The notes under the pieces are model-generated. The model searched no databases. It had not been told where the DNA came from and saw only the letters and a program-made list of their open reading frames with translations. Both the position numbers and the translations under genes were made by a program. Below are positions 1 through 6,725 of a DNA stretch of 10,705 nucleotides, piece after piece (within the stretch, counting starts at the first letter, position 1; each line of letters starts with the position of its first letter). Source of the stretch: an uncultured Clostridia bacterium (GTDB taxonomy: Bacteria > Bacillota > Clostridia > Oscillospirales > Oscillospiraceae). The DNA is taken from positions 1 to 10,705 of the forward strand of contig CALZAG010000037.1 in assembly GCA_945613045.1 (NCBI GenBank), written 5' to 3'.

Positions 1-1346
1 TGCTCCATCTGCCCGGGCAGGCGAAGCAGCGCGTCGATCATCTTTGCGTATTCGGCCTTGCTCACATTGCCGAGAATATCTCCGAAGCAGATGCCCAGCA
101 TATTCAGCAGGACGAGCTGGGTGCTGTAGGCCTTGGTGGTCGCAACGGCGATCTCGGGCCCCGCCCAGGTGTAGATCACGTCGTCCGATTCCCTCGCAAT
201 GGAGCTGCCGACGACGTTGACTATCGACAGTATGTGCGCGCCCAGAGCTTTGGCCTCTCTGAGAGCCGCCATTGTGTCAAGAGTCTCGCCGGACTGGCTT
301 ATAACTATGACGAGGGTCCTGTCGTCCACCAGCGGGTCGCAGTAGCGGAACTCCGAGGCAAGGCAGACCTCGACAGGCTTGCGGAGCATACGCTCAAGGT
401 TGTACTTTCCCACCACACCAACATGATATGACGAGCCGCAGGCAACTATGTACAGCCTGCTGATATTTCTTATATATTCCTCGTCGAGCTTCAGATCCTC
501 AAAGAGGATGCGGTTGTCGCGGATGCGGGGGAACGCGGCCTTGCGGATGGCCTCGGGCTGCTCCATTATCTCCTTGAGCATGAAGTGGGCATAGCCGCCC
601 TTTTCCGCGGCGGAGACGTCCCAGTCTATGGTGTGGCGCTCCTTCTCGATGGGCTGCTCCATGGAGTTATAGAAGCTGACTCCGTCGGCGGACACCACCG
701 CCACCTCGCCGTCCTCCATGTAGGAGACTTCCCTTGTGTGCTTGATGATCGCGGTCGCGTCGCTGGCAATGAAATTGCAGCCCTCGCCGTAGCCGATAAG
801 CAGCGGAGCGTCCTTTCTCGCGGCGATAAAATGCTCCGGCTCGTCGGTGCAGACGATGCCGAGCGCATACGCGCCCTCTATGCGGCGCAGAACTCTGAAC
901 ACCGCCTCGAGCATATTATTGCACTCGGCATAGTAATACGCAAGTAGCTGGGTCACGACCTCTGTGTCGGTCTCGGATTTGAACTCATAACCGTTTGAAA
1001 TTAGAAAATCCCTCAGCTCGACATAGTTTTCGATGATGCCGTTGTGGACGACGGCGACCTTGCCGTCGCCGCTGAGATGGGGATGCGCGTTGACGTCATT
1101 CGGCTCGCCGTGGGTAGCCCAGCGGGTGTGGCCGATGCCTATGGTACCTTCAACACTTTTGCCGCCCTGGATTATATCGCTCAGGACCTTCAGTCGGCCC
1201 TTGGCCTTTTTAAGCTGAAGCTCCTTATCTTTTGAAACGACAGCGATGCCCGCGGAGTCATAGCCGCGGTACTCAAGCCTTTCCAGTCCCTCAAGCAGGA
1301 TGGGCGCAGCCTGTTCGCTTCCGACAAATCCGACTATTCCACACAT
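1..1346 (-). CDS. glmS: Glutamine--fructose-6-phosphate aminotransferase (isomerizing), C-terminus cut by the window edge
   Basis: GlmS makes glucosamine-6-phosphate from fructose-6-phosphate and glutamine, the first step towards UDP-GlcNAc and peptidoglycan; it acts in the cytoplasm. About 448 residues are present of the roughly 600 usual for the family, so most of the second SIS (sugar isomerase) domain lies outside the window. The N-terminus reads MCGIVGFVG, with Cys2 as the class II glutaminase nucleophile once Met is removed. HTRWATHG (about residues 73-80), NGIIEN (102-107) and SETDTEV complete the glutaminase domain. The first SIS domain shows ACGSSYH, SQSGETLDT and TKAYSTQ, the sugar-phosphate-binding loops. 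The ATG at 1346 is preceded by an AAAGGA ribosome binding site and by its own promoter (1408-1436). Identity is certain from these motifs. No glmS ribozyme fits in the short leader. Confidence 0.97.
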   Translation of the reverse strand, partial: MCGIVGFVGSEQAAPILLEGLERLEYRGYDSAGIAVVSKDKELQLKKAKGRLKVLSDIIQGGKSVEGTIGIGHTRWATHGEPNDVNAHPHLSGDGKVAVVHNGIIENYVELRDFLISNGYEFKSETDTEVVTQLLAYYYAECNNMLEAVFRVLRRIEGAYALGIVCTDEPEHFIAARKDAPLLIGYGEGCNFIASDATAIIKHTREVSYMEDGEVAVVSADGVSFYNSMEQPIEKERHTIDWDVSAAEKGGYAHFMLKEIMEQPEAIRKAAFPRIRDNRILFEDLKLDEEYIRNISRLYIVACGSSYHVGVVGKYNLERMLRKPVEVCLASEFRYCDPLVDDRTLVIVISQSGETLDTMAALREAKALGAHILSIVNVVGSSIARESDDVIYTWAGPEIAVATTKAYSTQLVLLNMLGICFGDILGNVSKAEYAKMIDALLRLPGQME

Positions 1347-1407
1347 AACGTCTTTTCCTTTCGGATGATATACAGATTTGGCTTCGGCAGCAATGCCGTG
1401 GTTAGAA

Positions 1408-1436
1408 ATTATACCATTTTCTCCGGCATATTGCAA
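1408..1436 (-). promoter_or_regulatory. Sigma-A-type promoter of glmS
   Basis: On the minus strand, TTGCAA (1431-1436) and a perfect TATAAT (1408-1413) are separated by 17 bp. The predicted start lies near 1401, leaving a leader of about 55 nt with one small hairpin (CGGCA/TGCCG, 1385-1398). The -35 box sits just beyond the U-tract of the azlD terminator, so glmS is probably transcribed independently of azlCD. Confidence 0.75.
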
Positions 1437-1469
1437 TAAAACAGGCTGCCGAAATCTCTTCCGGCAGCC
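1434..1469 (-). terminator. Intrinsic terminator of azlD
   Basis: An 8-bp perfect stem (GGCTGCCG at 1444-1451 with CGGCAGCC at 1462-1469, 10-nt loop) is followed on the minus strand by TGTTTTATT. It begins 17 bp after the azlD stop codon. Confidence 0.8.
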
Positions 1470-1485
1470 CTTGAAATGTAAATTT

Positions 1486-1818
1486 TCAGAAAACGAACTG
1501 CACCAGCAGCATGTATACAAGCGTTCCGCCTCCGACCGACAGCAGGAGATTTTCCTTCCACTCGTAGGTCAGTATCACCACCGCCGACGCAATAAGCTCG
1601 GGAAGACCGTGGCTTCCCGTGAGTATCGGAACGTTTTTAAAGCAGTAGACGACGATGAGCCCCATGAGCGCCGGAGGAAGCACCCGGCCAAGATACTGCA
1701 CGAATTTCGGAGTCTCCTTCTTGCCGGAGAAGGCTATAAACGGCAGCCAGCGGGATATCTGAGTTCCCAGCACTATGGCCGCTATCGTGATAAGCGTCTG
1801 CGTTACCGTCAGTGTCAT
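1486..1818 (-). CDS. azlD: AzlD-family branched-chain amino acid transport subunit
   Basis: This 110-residue, strongly hydrophobic protein has about four membrane segments (roughly residues 5-22, 43-60, 70-86 and 90-108). It matches the small AzlD subunit in length, in the N-terminal segment ending in the RWLPF motif, and in the loop reading VQYLGRVLPPALMGLIVVY. In characterised relatives (AzlCD of Bacillus subtilis, BrnFE of Corynebacterium glutamicum) the two proteins together export branched-chain amino acids or analogues such as 4-azaleucine. The start codon overlaps the azlC stop by 4 bp (ATGA), which implies translational coupling. It is the last gene of its unit and is followed by a hairpin terminator. 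The family assignment is firm; the substrate is inferred only from the family. Confidence 0.92.
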   Translation of the reverse strand: MTLTVTQTLITIAAIVLGTQISRWLPFIAFSGKKETPKFVQYLGRVLPPALMGLIVVYCFKNVPILTGSHGLPELIASAVVILTYEWKENLLLSVGGGTLVYMLLVQFVF

Positions 1819-2510
1819 AGCTTATTCCTCCCCAGCCAGAAGATTATGAGCATACCCGCAAGCGCGGGGATAAGGAATACCGAGGAGCCGAAAATGATGC
1901 GGGACAGCAGCGTTACTGCAATGCCGACAATACAGGCCGGACGGTTGTTCTTTTCCTTCCACTGCTGCAGAAACAGCACAATAAACAGCGCGTTAAGGGC
2001 AAAGTCCAGCCCAGTCGTGTCAAACGTTATTATGCCGCCCAGCACGCTGCCCAGCCCCGTCAGAGCCGCCCAATACAGGTATGTAAGGAAGGTCATCCCG
2101 AAGTAAAAATACTTCGGCTCCAGCCCCTCCGGAGGCTTCGCCGACACCGCCAGCGAAAACGGCTCGTCGGCAAGGGCATAGATGAGAAAGGGCTTGAAGG
2201 GCGCTGTGTCCTTATACTTTTCCAGCAGCGCCACGCCGTAGAAGGTATGACGGAAGTTCACAAAGTAGCTCATGATAAACATCTGCAGGGGGTCAAAGCC
2301 CGCCGCCATCATGGGAATGGCCGCTATCTGCATACCGCCGCAGAAGCACAAAAGCGAAAACAGCATCGACCAAAGCGGCCCGTAGCCGAGCCCGCTCATC
2401 AGGACGCCGTAGGTGAGTCCGACGAAGACCCAGCCGAACAGTATGGGGATGGTAACGGGGAAGGCGGCCTTAATGCCGAGCCATATTTTTTCAGCGCTTA
2501 CATTCTTCAT
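1815..2510 (-). CDS. azlC: AzlC-family branched-chain amino acid exporter, large subunit
   Basis: A 231-residue polytopic membrane protein of normal AzlC length. The family signature is seen in the N-terminal GIKAAFPVTIPILFGWVFVG segment, in FVNFRHTFYG (about residues 85-94) and in ALADEPFSLA (about 111-120), the conserved NxRH and DE motifs of AzlC. It forms the large subunit of the AzlCD (BrnFE-type) exporter with the downstream gene, which overlaps it by 4 bp. The ATG at 2510 is the only plausible start: an in-frame TGA lies 9 codons upstream and no ATG, GTG or TTG follows closely. Oddly, no Shine-Dalgarno is visible, because the T-tract and hairpin of the secG terminator occupy the upstream bases. 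Expression may come from read-through of secG or from a leaderless transcript (TATTAT lies 4 bp upstream). Confidence 0.92.
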   Translation of the reverse strand: MKNVSAEKIWLGIKAAFPVTIPILFGWVFVGLTYGVLMSGLGYGPLWSMLFSLLCFCGGMQIAAIPMMAAGFDPLQMFIMSYFVNFRHTFYGVALLEKYKDTAPFKPFLIYALADEPFSLAVSAKPPEGLEPKYFYFGMTFLTYLYWAALTGLGSVLGGIITFDTTGLDFALNALFIVLFLQQWKEKNNRPACIVGIAVTLLSRIIFGSSVFLIPALAGMLIIFWLGRNKL

Positions 2511-2515
2511 AGCAT

Positions 2516-2545
2516 AATAAAAAGGCGCAGCATTTCAGCTGCGCC
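2516..2545 (-). terminator. Intrinsic terminator of secG, abutting azlC
   Basis: A perfect 8-bp stem (GGCGCAGC at 2524-2531 with GCTGCGCC at 2538-2545, 6-nt loop) is followed on the minus strand by TTTTTATTAT. The hairpin ends 13 bp before the azlC start codon. Confidence 0.85.
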
Positions 2546-2567
2546 GAACTTTCACGAAATTTTCCGA

Positions 2568-2804
2568 TCAGATAAGGTTAAGGACGAGAGTGAGGAGCAC
2601 GAAAGCCAGTGCGAACCACTTGGTGGCCTTTGCGAGCTTTGCATCCAGAGACTTTGCCTTGCCCTTGCTGAGGAAGGTCTCCGCGCCGCCGGCGATGGCG
2701 CCCGACAGTCCGGCGCTCTTGCCGCTCTGCATGAGAACGACAACGGTGACTGCCAGTCCGGACAGAAGCTGAAGTATCGTGAGAATAAGCTTGACAGTGT
2801 TCAT
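2568..2804 (-). CDS. secG: Preprotein translocase subunit SecG
   Basis: A 78-residue protein of typical SecG length with two membrane segments (about residues 5-25 and 61-78). The conserved VVLMQSGKSAGLSGAIAGG-type loop lies between them, followed by the ETFLSKGKAKSLD stretch. SecG is the small non-essential partner of SecY and SecE in the plasma-membrane translocon and assists SecA-driven export. The ATG at 2804 has an AAAGGA ribosome binding site about 10 nt upstream. The gene has its own promoter (2846-2873) and terminator (2516-2545), so it appears monocistronic, although read-through into azlC is possible. Neither flank holds genes often seen beside secG, such as rnr or smpB, as far as the window shows. 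Confidence 0.95.
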   Translation of the reverse strand: MNTVKLILTILQLLSGLAVTVVVLMQSGKSAGLSGAIAGGAETFLSKGKAKSLDAKLAKATKWFALAFVLLTLVLNLI

Positions 2805-2845
2805 TTATATCCAATCCTTTCGATGTTTACAAATTAGCTACACTA

Positions 2846-2873
2846 CTATAACACAAGACTTTTACTATTACAA
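2846..2873 (-). promoter_or_regulatory. Sigma-A-type promoter of secG
   Basis: On the minus strand, TTGTAA (2868-2873), a 16-bp spacer and TTATAG (2846-2851) lie about 40 bp upstream of the secG start codon, in an AT-rich gap. Confidence 0.5.
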
Positions 2874-2874
2874 G

Positions 2875-2901
2875 AAAAAATTTCAGACTTTTTCTGTATT
2901 T
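2875..2901 (-). terminator. Weak possible terminator after the glycosyltransferase gene
   Basis: On the minus strand a short CAGA/TCTG hairpin is followed by AAATTTTTT, shortly after the stop at 2920. The stem is only 4 bp, so this is a weak candidate. No better terminator is visible before the secG promoter. Confidence 0.3.
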
Positions 2902-2919
2902 TTTAAAATCCTCTGTTTT

Positions 2920-4248
2920 TCACCATACTTGCCAGCGCAGCAGAAACGCCGTAAAATACGCAAGGCCGCACAAAAGGCTCAGCGCCGAGGCCGCGCAAAA
3001 CGCCGCCTTTTTTCCGGTCAGCAGCGCCATTGCCGCAGGCAGAGCCGGCAGCGCCGCAAGGTAGCGCGGCGCGCTCAAAAGCCAGGTCGCGCCCACTGCG
3101 ACCGCAAAATAGGCTATGAACCACGCCGTATAGGCCGGCCGGAGCCTTTTCGCCGCGGCCGTCATGATGACAAGGCTGATAATCTGCGCCAGAATATTCG
3201 GCAGCCAAAGCCCCCAGAAATCAGTCGGACGGCTTACCGCGCTGCTCAGGGCGTGCTCGGTCTGATACGCGGCGGTGTTGAAAAACCAGCCGAGCTGCTG
3301 ACCCCAGTGCACACGCTGGTACTCCATGAACTTGAAGGGGTCACCGGCGACGAGGAAATTTATAAGGCAGTAAACGGCAAAGCCCATGGGTATGAGCAGC
3401 GCGGCTGCGTATTCCCGTATCTTGCCTCTGCGGCCTATTAGCTCGAAAAGCACCGGTACGAGCAGCAGTATCCCCAGCGAGCGGGTGAAGGCGGCATATG
3501 CGCCGATAAAACAGCCCGCCGCGGTCTTTCCCCGCCGAACAAGATACAAGCAGGCAAGGCAGCACAGCAAAAACAGACTCTCGCTCATGGGGCTGACGAA
3601 GAAAAACGCCGCCGGACACAGGACGAAAAGCTTAACGCCCCGCAGAGCGGCCTCAGAGCCCATATCCAGCCGCAGAAGCTTATACAGCAGGCAGGCCGAG
3701 CCCGCATAGCATAGGGCGGACACGATAAGCCCTGCGTACAGATAATTGCCCGTGACAAGCTCAAAAACGCGCACGAGCACGGGGTAGCCCGGCAGGAACA
3801 CAAGCTGCACGAGCCTGTCCCACTCGCCCTCGGAAAGATACCAGTCCTGCGCGATGGCAAGATAGTGCTGGCTGTCGGTACAGCGCCAGAATTCAAGATA
3901 CTGAGCAAAGCTCTCCGCAATGCCGAGCGCGGCCCGCAGCACATAGCCAAGCAGCAGGATGAACAGATCCCACAGGATGACAGCGGCGAATATCTTCGCG
4001 CATATGCGCCCGCCGTCGGGCTCGCCCGGGCTTACAGAAGTCCCCCCGCGCCACGCGCCGCACCAGACCGGCACAAAGCGCAGGCACAAGGCGAGCATAA
4101 GCAGCTCGCTGACCGCCGCGGCGGTCAGACCCCATGCGCTGTAATTGCTGCCGGCGCACCATATTGCGAACACTATGGCCAGCGCCGCCGTGCCTACGGC
4201 GGATATTAACTTTTCGGGAGTTTTTTGTTCCATTTTCTCGTCGCCCAT
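2920..4248 (-). CDS. PIG-V-like GT-C family membrane glycosyltransferase (putative mannosyltransferase)
   Basis: A 442-residue multi-pass membrane protein. Its pattern fits the bacterial PIG-V-like or related GT-C glycosyltransferases, which move a sugar from a lipid-phosphate donor on the outer face of the membrane. The visible markers are an aspartate in a luminal-type loop (WRCTDSQHYLAIAQDWY, Asp about 125), FLPGYPVLVR (about 151-160), FFFVSPMSESLFLL, AAFTRSLGILLLVP and the late APRYLAALPALP segment. About ten or more hydrophobic segments are present. It lies a few tens of bases after the ABC permease stop and is probably the last gene of the TetR-ABC operon. The start is uncertain: ATG at 4248, ATG at 4233 and TTG at 4275 are all open and none has a strong ribosome binding site. 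Donor and acceptor cannot be told from sequence; mannose is only the family default. Confidence 0.75.
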   Translation of the reverse strand: MGDEKMEQKTPEKLISAVGTAALAIVFAIWCAGSNYSAWGLTAAAVSELLMLALCLRFVPVWCGAWRGGTSVSPGEPDGGRICAKIFAAVILWDLFILLLGYVLRAALGIAESFAQYLEFWRCTDSQHYLAIAQDWYLSEGEWDRLVQLVFLPGYPVLVRVFELVTGNYLYAGLIVSALCYAGSACLLYKLLRLDMGSEAALRGVKLFVLCPAAFFFVSPMSESLFLLCCLACLYLVRRGKTAAGCFIGAYAAFTRSLGILLLVPVLFELIGRRGKIREYAAALLIPMGFAVYCLINFLVAGDPFKFMEYQRVHWGQQLGWFFNTAAYQTEHALSSAVSRPTDFWGLWLPNILAQIISLVIMTAAAKRLRPAYTAWFIAYFAVAVGATWLLSAPRYLAALPALPAAMALLTGKKAAFCAASALSLLCGLAYFTAFLLRWQVW

Positions 4249-4279
4249 ATGATAAATGATCGCCGTCCCGGGCAAAGCA

Positions 4280-5065
4280 TCAGCTTATGTCTTTTCTTCC
4301 GTATTTCCAAAACGCGAGGATAACGCCAATCGCGGCAAGAGCCATGCCCACGGCAAGATAGCCGCCGTTGAGCGCTCCGTCGGCTATTATATCCGCGCTC
4401 TCGGTATAGCCAAACGGGGTGATGTATTTGAGAAACTTCGTCTCGTCAATAAGATTTGCGACAATGTTCATAAAGTAGAACACGGCGGCAAGGCCGAGCC
4501 CGATACCGAGGCTTCCCCGCCTGAGAAATGCAGATATCCCGAAGGTGACGGCCGCCACCTCGAGCTGCATCAGGAAGAAGGCAGAAAACAGCATCGCAAG
4601 CGTTTTTATGTCCGCTTCCTCTCCGATGATGAGCACCGACAGCGCCGTGACGGCGATGACGGCAAGATTCAGAATAACTATCTGCGCGATCACGGCACAC
4701 AGCTTTTCTGTTATCACCCGCGTTCTTGATACGGGGTGCGTCAGCAGAAATTCCGCCGTATGCTCCTTTTCCTCCTTCGCAAGCGCGGATATGCCCAGCA
4801 GCGCCGCGAAGAACGCGCCGCCCAGGCCCAATACATTGCCGCACTCGACGCCGAAGAAGCCGAGGAATTCTCCGAAGTTTATCCGATCCATGCCAAACGC
4901 CTGCGAAAAGCTGCCCATATCGGCAAACATCGCGCTTATATCGCCCATTTGGGTCGACATTTCAGGATAGATGACAATGCAGATTCCAAGCATGAAGGAG
5001 ATGGCCGCCGTCCAGATAATGAGGGCGCTCCTGCCCTGCCTGAGCTCGTGCTTAAATACCGTCAT
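4280..5065 (-). CDS. ABC-2 type transporter permease subunit
   Basis: A 261-residue membrane protein with about six hydrophobic segments. The N-terminus FKHELRQGRSALIIWTAAI (short cytoplasmic lead, then first membrane helix) is typical of ABC-2 exporters of the NatB/NosY type. A KEEKEHTAEFLLTHPVSR-like cytoplasmic loop precedes the third helix; the equivalent EEKErGTlelLlstPvsR stretch is the hallmark of the family. It pairs with the ATPase encoded just upstream. The ATG at 5065 lies inside the ATPase gene (14-bp overlap) and is preceded by a perfect AGGAGG about 9 nt upstream, so I prefer it to an upstream in-frame ATG at 5110. The substrate is unknown; relatives export peptides, antibiotics, Na+ or lipids. 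Confidence 0.9.
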   Translation of the reverse strand: MTVFKHELRQGRSALIIWTAAISFMLGICIVIYPEMSTQMGDISAMFADMGSFSQAFGMDRINFGEFLGFFGVECGNVLGLGGAFFAALLGISALAKEEKEHTAEFLLTHPVSRTRVITEKLCAVIAQIVILNLAVIAVTALSVLIIGEEADIKTLAMLFSAFFLMQLEVAAVTFGISAFLRRGSLGIGLGLAAVFYFMNIVANLIDETKFLKYITPFGYTESADIIADGALNGGYLAVGMALAAIGVILAFWKYGRKDIS

Positions 5066-5942
5066 TTCCGCCGTCCTCCTTTGCGTAGTAGTGCATGAAG
5101 ATCTCCTCAAGATCCGGCTCAGCGATGGTGATATCGGTAATGGGGAGCGCGGAAAGCGCCTTGATCAGCCGGTCGGCTTTCCCGCCGTACAGGAAGCTGA
5201 CCCCCTCCGCCGATACCTTCACGTCCCTGATGTGCTCCAGCTCCGGAGCCGCCGCCACGCCGCGCAGCGTGACTCGCTTTGCGCCGGTGTGGCCGAGCTT
5301 TTCCACGCTGTCGCAGGCCAGCAGCCTGCCCTCTCGGATGACGGCCGCGTGCTTGCAGTAGCGCTGTACCTCCGACAGGACGTGCGAGGACAGAAAAACG
5401 GTCGCGCCGTCCTCATTGCGCTCCTTCAAAAGGCAATAGAACTCCCGCTGCATCAGCGGATCAAGGCCGCTGGTAGGCTCGTCGAGAATATACAGCTTTG
5501 GCCTGTGCTGCAGGGCGCAGACTATGCCGGCCTTTTTACGGTTTCCGAGGGACAGCTCTTCGATCTTTCGGGAAGTGTCCAGCTCCAGACGCTCGCATAG
5601 CTTTCCCGCTTCCTCGGAGCAGTCCGTTCCTCGCAGCCGCGCCGACAGGCGAAGGACGTCCTTTACGCGCATACCGCTGTAAAACATGGTCTCCGAGGGA
5701 AGATATCCGATATCCGCAAGAAGCTCGGTTCTGTGCTTTCGGATATCCTTTCCGAATATTTCAGCCGAGCCGCCCGTGGGCGCGATAAGGCCGAGCAGGG
5801 TGCGTATCGTAGTACTCTTGCCTGCGCCGTTCGGCCCGATGAAGCCGAAAAAGTCGCCTTCCTTAACAGTCAGGCTGACGTCAACAATGCCGCGGGCCTT
5901 GCCGTAGTATTTTGTTAAGTTATTCGTCACAACAGCATTCAT
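5052..5942 (-). CDS. ABC transporter ATP-binding protein
   Basis: A 296-residue nucleotide-binding subunit that powers the adjacent ABC-2 permease. Walker A is GPNGAGKST (residues 37-44 with flanking G36), the signature is LSLGN (130-134, a variant of LSGGQ), Walker B is LYILDEPTSGLDP (150-162) and the H-loop is SSH (185-187). The Q-loop position reads GYLPSE (79-84), without the usual Gln. About 90 C-terminal residues beyond the ATPase core resemble the accessory region common in ABC-2 exporters of the CcmA/NatA group. The ATG at 5942 overlaps the TetR stop by 4 bp (ATGA) and has an AGGAG ribosome binding site inside the end of the TetR gene. An open frame continues upstream to 6050, but it is not needed and lacks a family match. 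Confidence 0.95.
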   Translation of the reverse strand: MNAVVTNNLTKYYGKARGIVDVSLTVKEGDFFGFIGPNGAGKSTTIRTLLGLIAPTGGSAEIFGKDIRKHRTELLADIGYLPSETMFYSGMRVKDVLRLSARLRGTDCSEEAGKLCERLELDTSRKIEELSLGNRKKAGIVCALQHRPKLYILDEPTSGLDPLMQREFYCLLKERNEDGATVFLSSHVLSEVQRYCKHAAVIREGRLLACDSVEKLGHTGAKRVTLRGVAAAPELEHIRDVKVSAEGVSFLYGGKADRLIKALSALPITDITIAEPDLEEIFMHYYAKEDGGNDGI

Positions 5943-6559
5943 ACAGACCTCTCCTTTTTCTGATAGACCGATCTCCAAAACTTCAACAGCGCCGAAAAAT
6001 CCTTCTCCATCTGCGCTGTGTCCAGCTCTCCCCGCTGAAGCATTTCCCACAGATAGCCCTCCGATGCCCAGTACATCTCCCTGTACATCATCTTCAGATC
6101 CAGCCCGGGCACGAAGCCTTCGGGGTCAAGCGCCGCAAGGGTGTTTGACGCCTTGATATCAAAATACTTGCGATAGCTTTTATGGATCTCCGCGCTTATT
6201 TCCGCGTCCTTTTCGTAAAACGCCTTGACGGCGAAGGCGGACATGTAGGGGTATTCCTCCATGATCCTGAATTTCGCCCTCATGCCTCTCTCCATCATCT
6301 CAAACAGATCCGTCGGCTCGTAGCAGCTATAGTCGTTCAGATACTGCATCGTGATCTCGGCGCCTTTGTCCCAGAGGAACATATAAAGCTCCTTTTTGTT
6401 GAGGAAATAGTGGAACAGGAGCGATTTGCTGATGCCGGCCGCAGCGGCGATCTCGCTCATCGGGCTTTTCTTGTAGCTGTTTTCCGAAAACACACGAAAA
6501 CCGGCATTGATGATGCGCTGCTGCTTTTCCGCCGGAAGATCAAAAAATCTGTTGTTCAT
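5939..6559 (-). CDS. TetR/AcrR-family transcriptional regulator
   Basis: A 206-residue protein with an N-terminal TetR DNA-binding domain. EKQQRIINAGFRVFSENSYKKSPMSEIAAAAGISKSLLFHYF-type sequence spans about residues 11-52, with the helix-turn-helix at about 35-54 and the KKELY end typical of the family. The C-terminal ligand-binding region (60-206) is rich in aromatic residues and methionine and is not recognisable by sequence. The ATG at 6559 has a GGAGGGG ribosome binding site. It is the first gene of the operon with the ABC exporter, overlapping the ATPase gene by 4 bp. A palindrome over its own promoter suggests that it represses the operon until a ligand, plausibly an exporter substrate, binds. 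Family assignment is firm; the ligand is unknown. Confidence 0.95.
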   Translation of the reverse strand: MNNRFFDLPAEKQQRIINAGFRVFSENSYKKSPMSEIAAAAGISKSLLFHYFLNKKELYMFLWDKGAEITMQYLNDYSCYEPTDLFEMMERGMRAKFRIMEEYPYMSAFAVKAFYEKDAEISAEIHKSYRKYFDIKASNTLAALDPEGFVPGLDLKMMYREMYWASEGYLWEMLQRGELDTAQMEKDFSALLKFWRSVYQKKERSV

Positions 6560-6567
6560 ATCAGCCC

Positions 6568-6611
6568 CTCCGTTGACCGATTCGGTTAATTTAGTATAGC
6601 TCCGTTGACCG
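6568..6611. repeat. 12-bp direct repeat, 32 bp apart, flanking the -10 box
   Basis: CTCCGTTGACCG occurs exactly at 6568-6579 and at 6600-6611, a period of 32 bp or about three helical turns. The copies bracket the -10 box (6593-6598). The second copy carries only a half-site of the operator palindrome. Confidence 0.8.
6573..6589 (-). promoter_or_regulatory. Candidate TetR operator (palindrome over the operon start)
   Basis: TTGACCG-ATT-CGGTTAA has 7-bp arms with one mismatch. It starts 3 bp downstream of the predicted -10 box and covers the expected transcription start. The left half is part of a 12-bp sequence repeated at 6600-6611. Position and symmetry fit autorepression by the TetR protein; this is inference. 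Confidence 0.6.
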
Positions 6612-6621
6612 TTTTTGAGAA
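6593..6621 (-). promoter_or_regulatory. Promoter of the TetR-ABC-glycosyltransferase operon
   Basis: On the minus strand, TTCTCA (6616-6621, 4 of 6 matches to consensus) is followed after 17 bp by TATACT (6593-6598). It lies 34 bp upstream of the TetR start codon and is overlapped by the repeated operator-like motif. Confidence 0.6.
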
Positions 6622-6650
6622 GACCCCCTTCATAAAAAATGCACCGGCTG

Positions 6651-6692
6651 AAAAAGGTCCGGAGATACTTTGCCGCATCTCCGGACCTTTTC
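6651..6692 (-). terminator. Strong terminator of the YeiH-family gene
   Basis: A perfect 15-bp inverted repeat (6652-6666 with 6677-6691, 10-nt loop) whose arms end in AAAA and TTTT, so it could act on both strands. It lies 35 bp after the stop of the YeiH-family gene and insulates the TetR operon promoter. Confidence 0.9.
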
Positions 6693-6725
6693 CGCATTTA
6701 TAATTATTCGTTTCAGGCGCAAAAA

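Noticed and set aside
1347..1485. glmS ribozyme upstream of glmS
   Set aside because: The space between a consensus promoter and the start codon is too short, and no pseudoknot-like pairing was seen.
1378..2106. 242-codon open frame on the plus strand across azlD and azlC
   Set aside because: It is antisense to two overlapping genes with firm family matches, and it runs through the azlD terminator.
2779..3441. 220-codon open frame on the plus strand across secG upstream DNA and the glycosyltransferase gene
   Set aside because: It spans a promoter region and the antisense strand of a membrane protein; its basic, low-complexity product fits a shadow frame.
5943..6050. 36-residue N-terminal extension of the ABC ATPase
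   Set aside because: The ATG at 5942 has a good ribosome binding site and an ATGA overlap with the TetR gene, and the protein from there matches normal ABC ATPase length.
6560..6697. 46-residue N-terminal extension of the TetR protein
   Set aside because: It would include the promoter, operator and ribosome binding site. The TetR domain begins right after the ATG at 6559.
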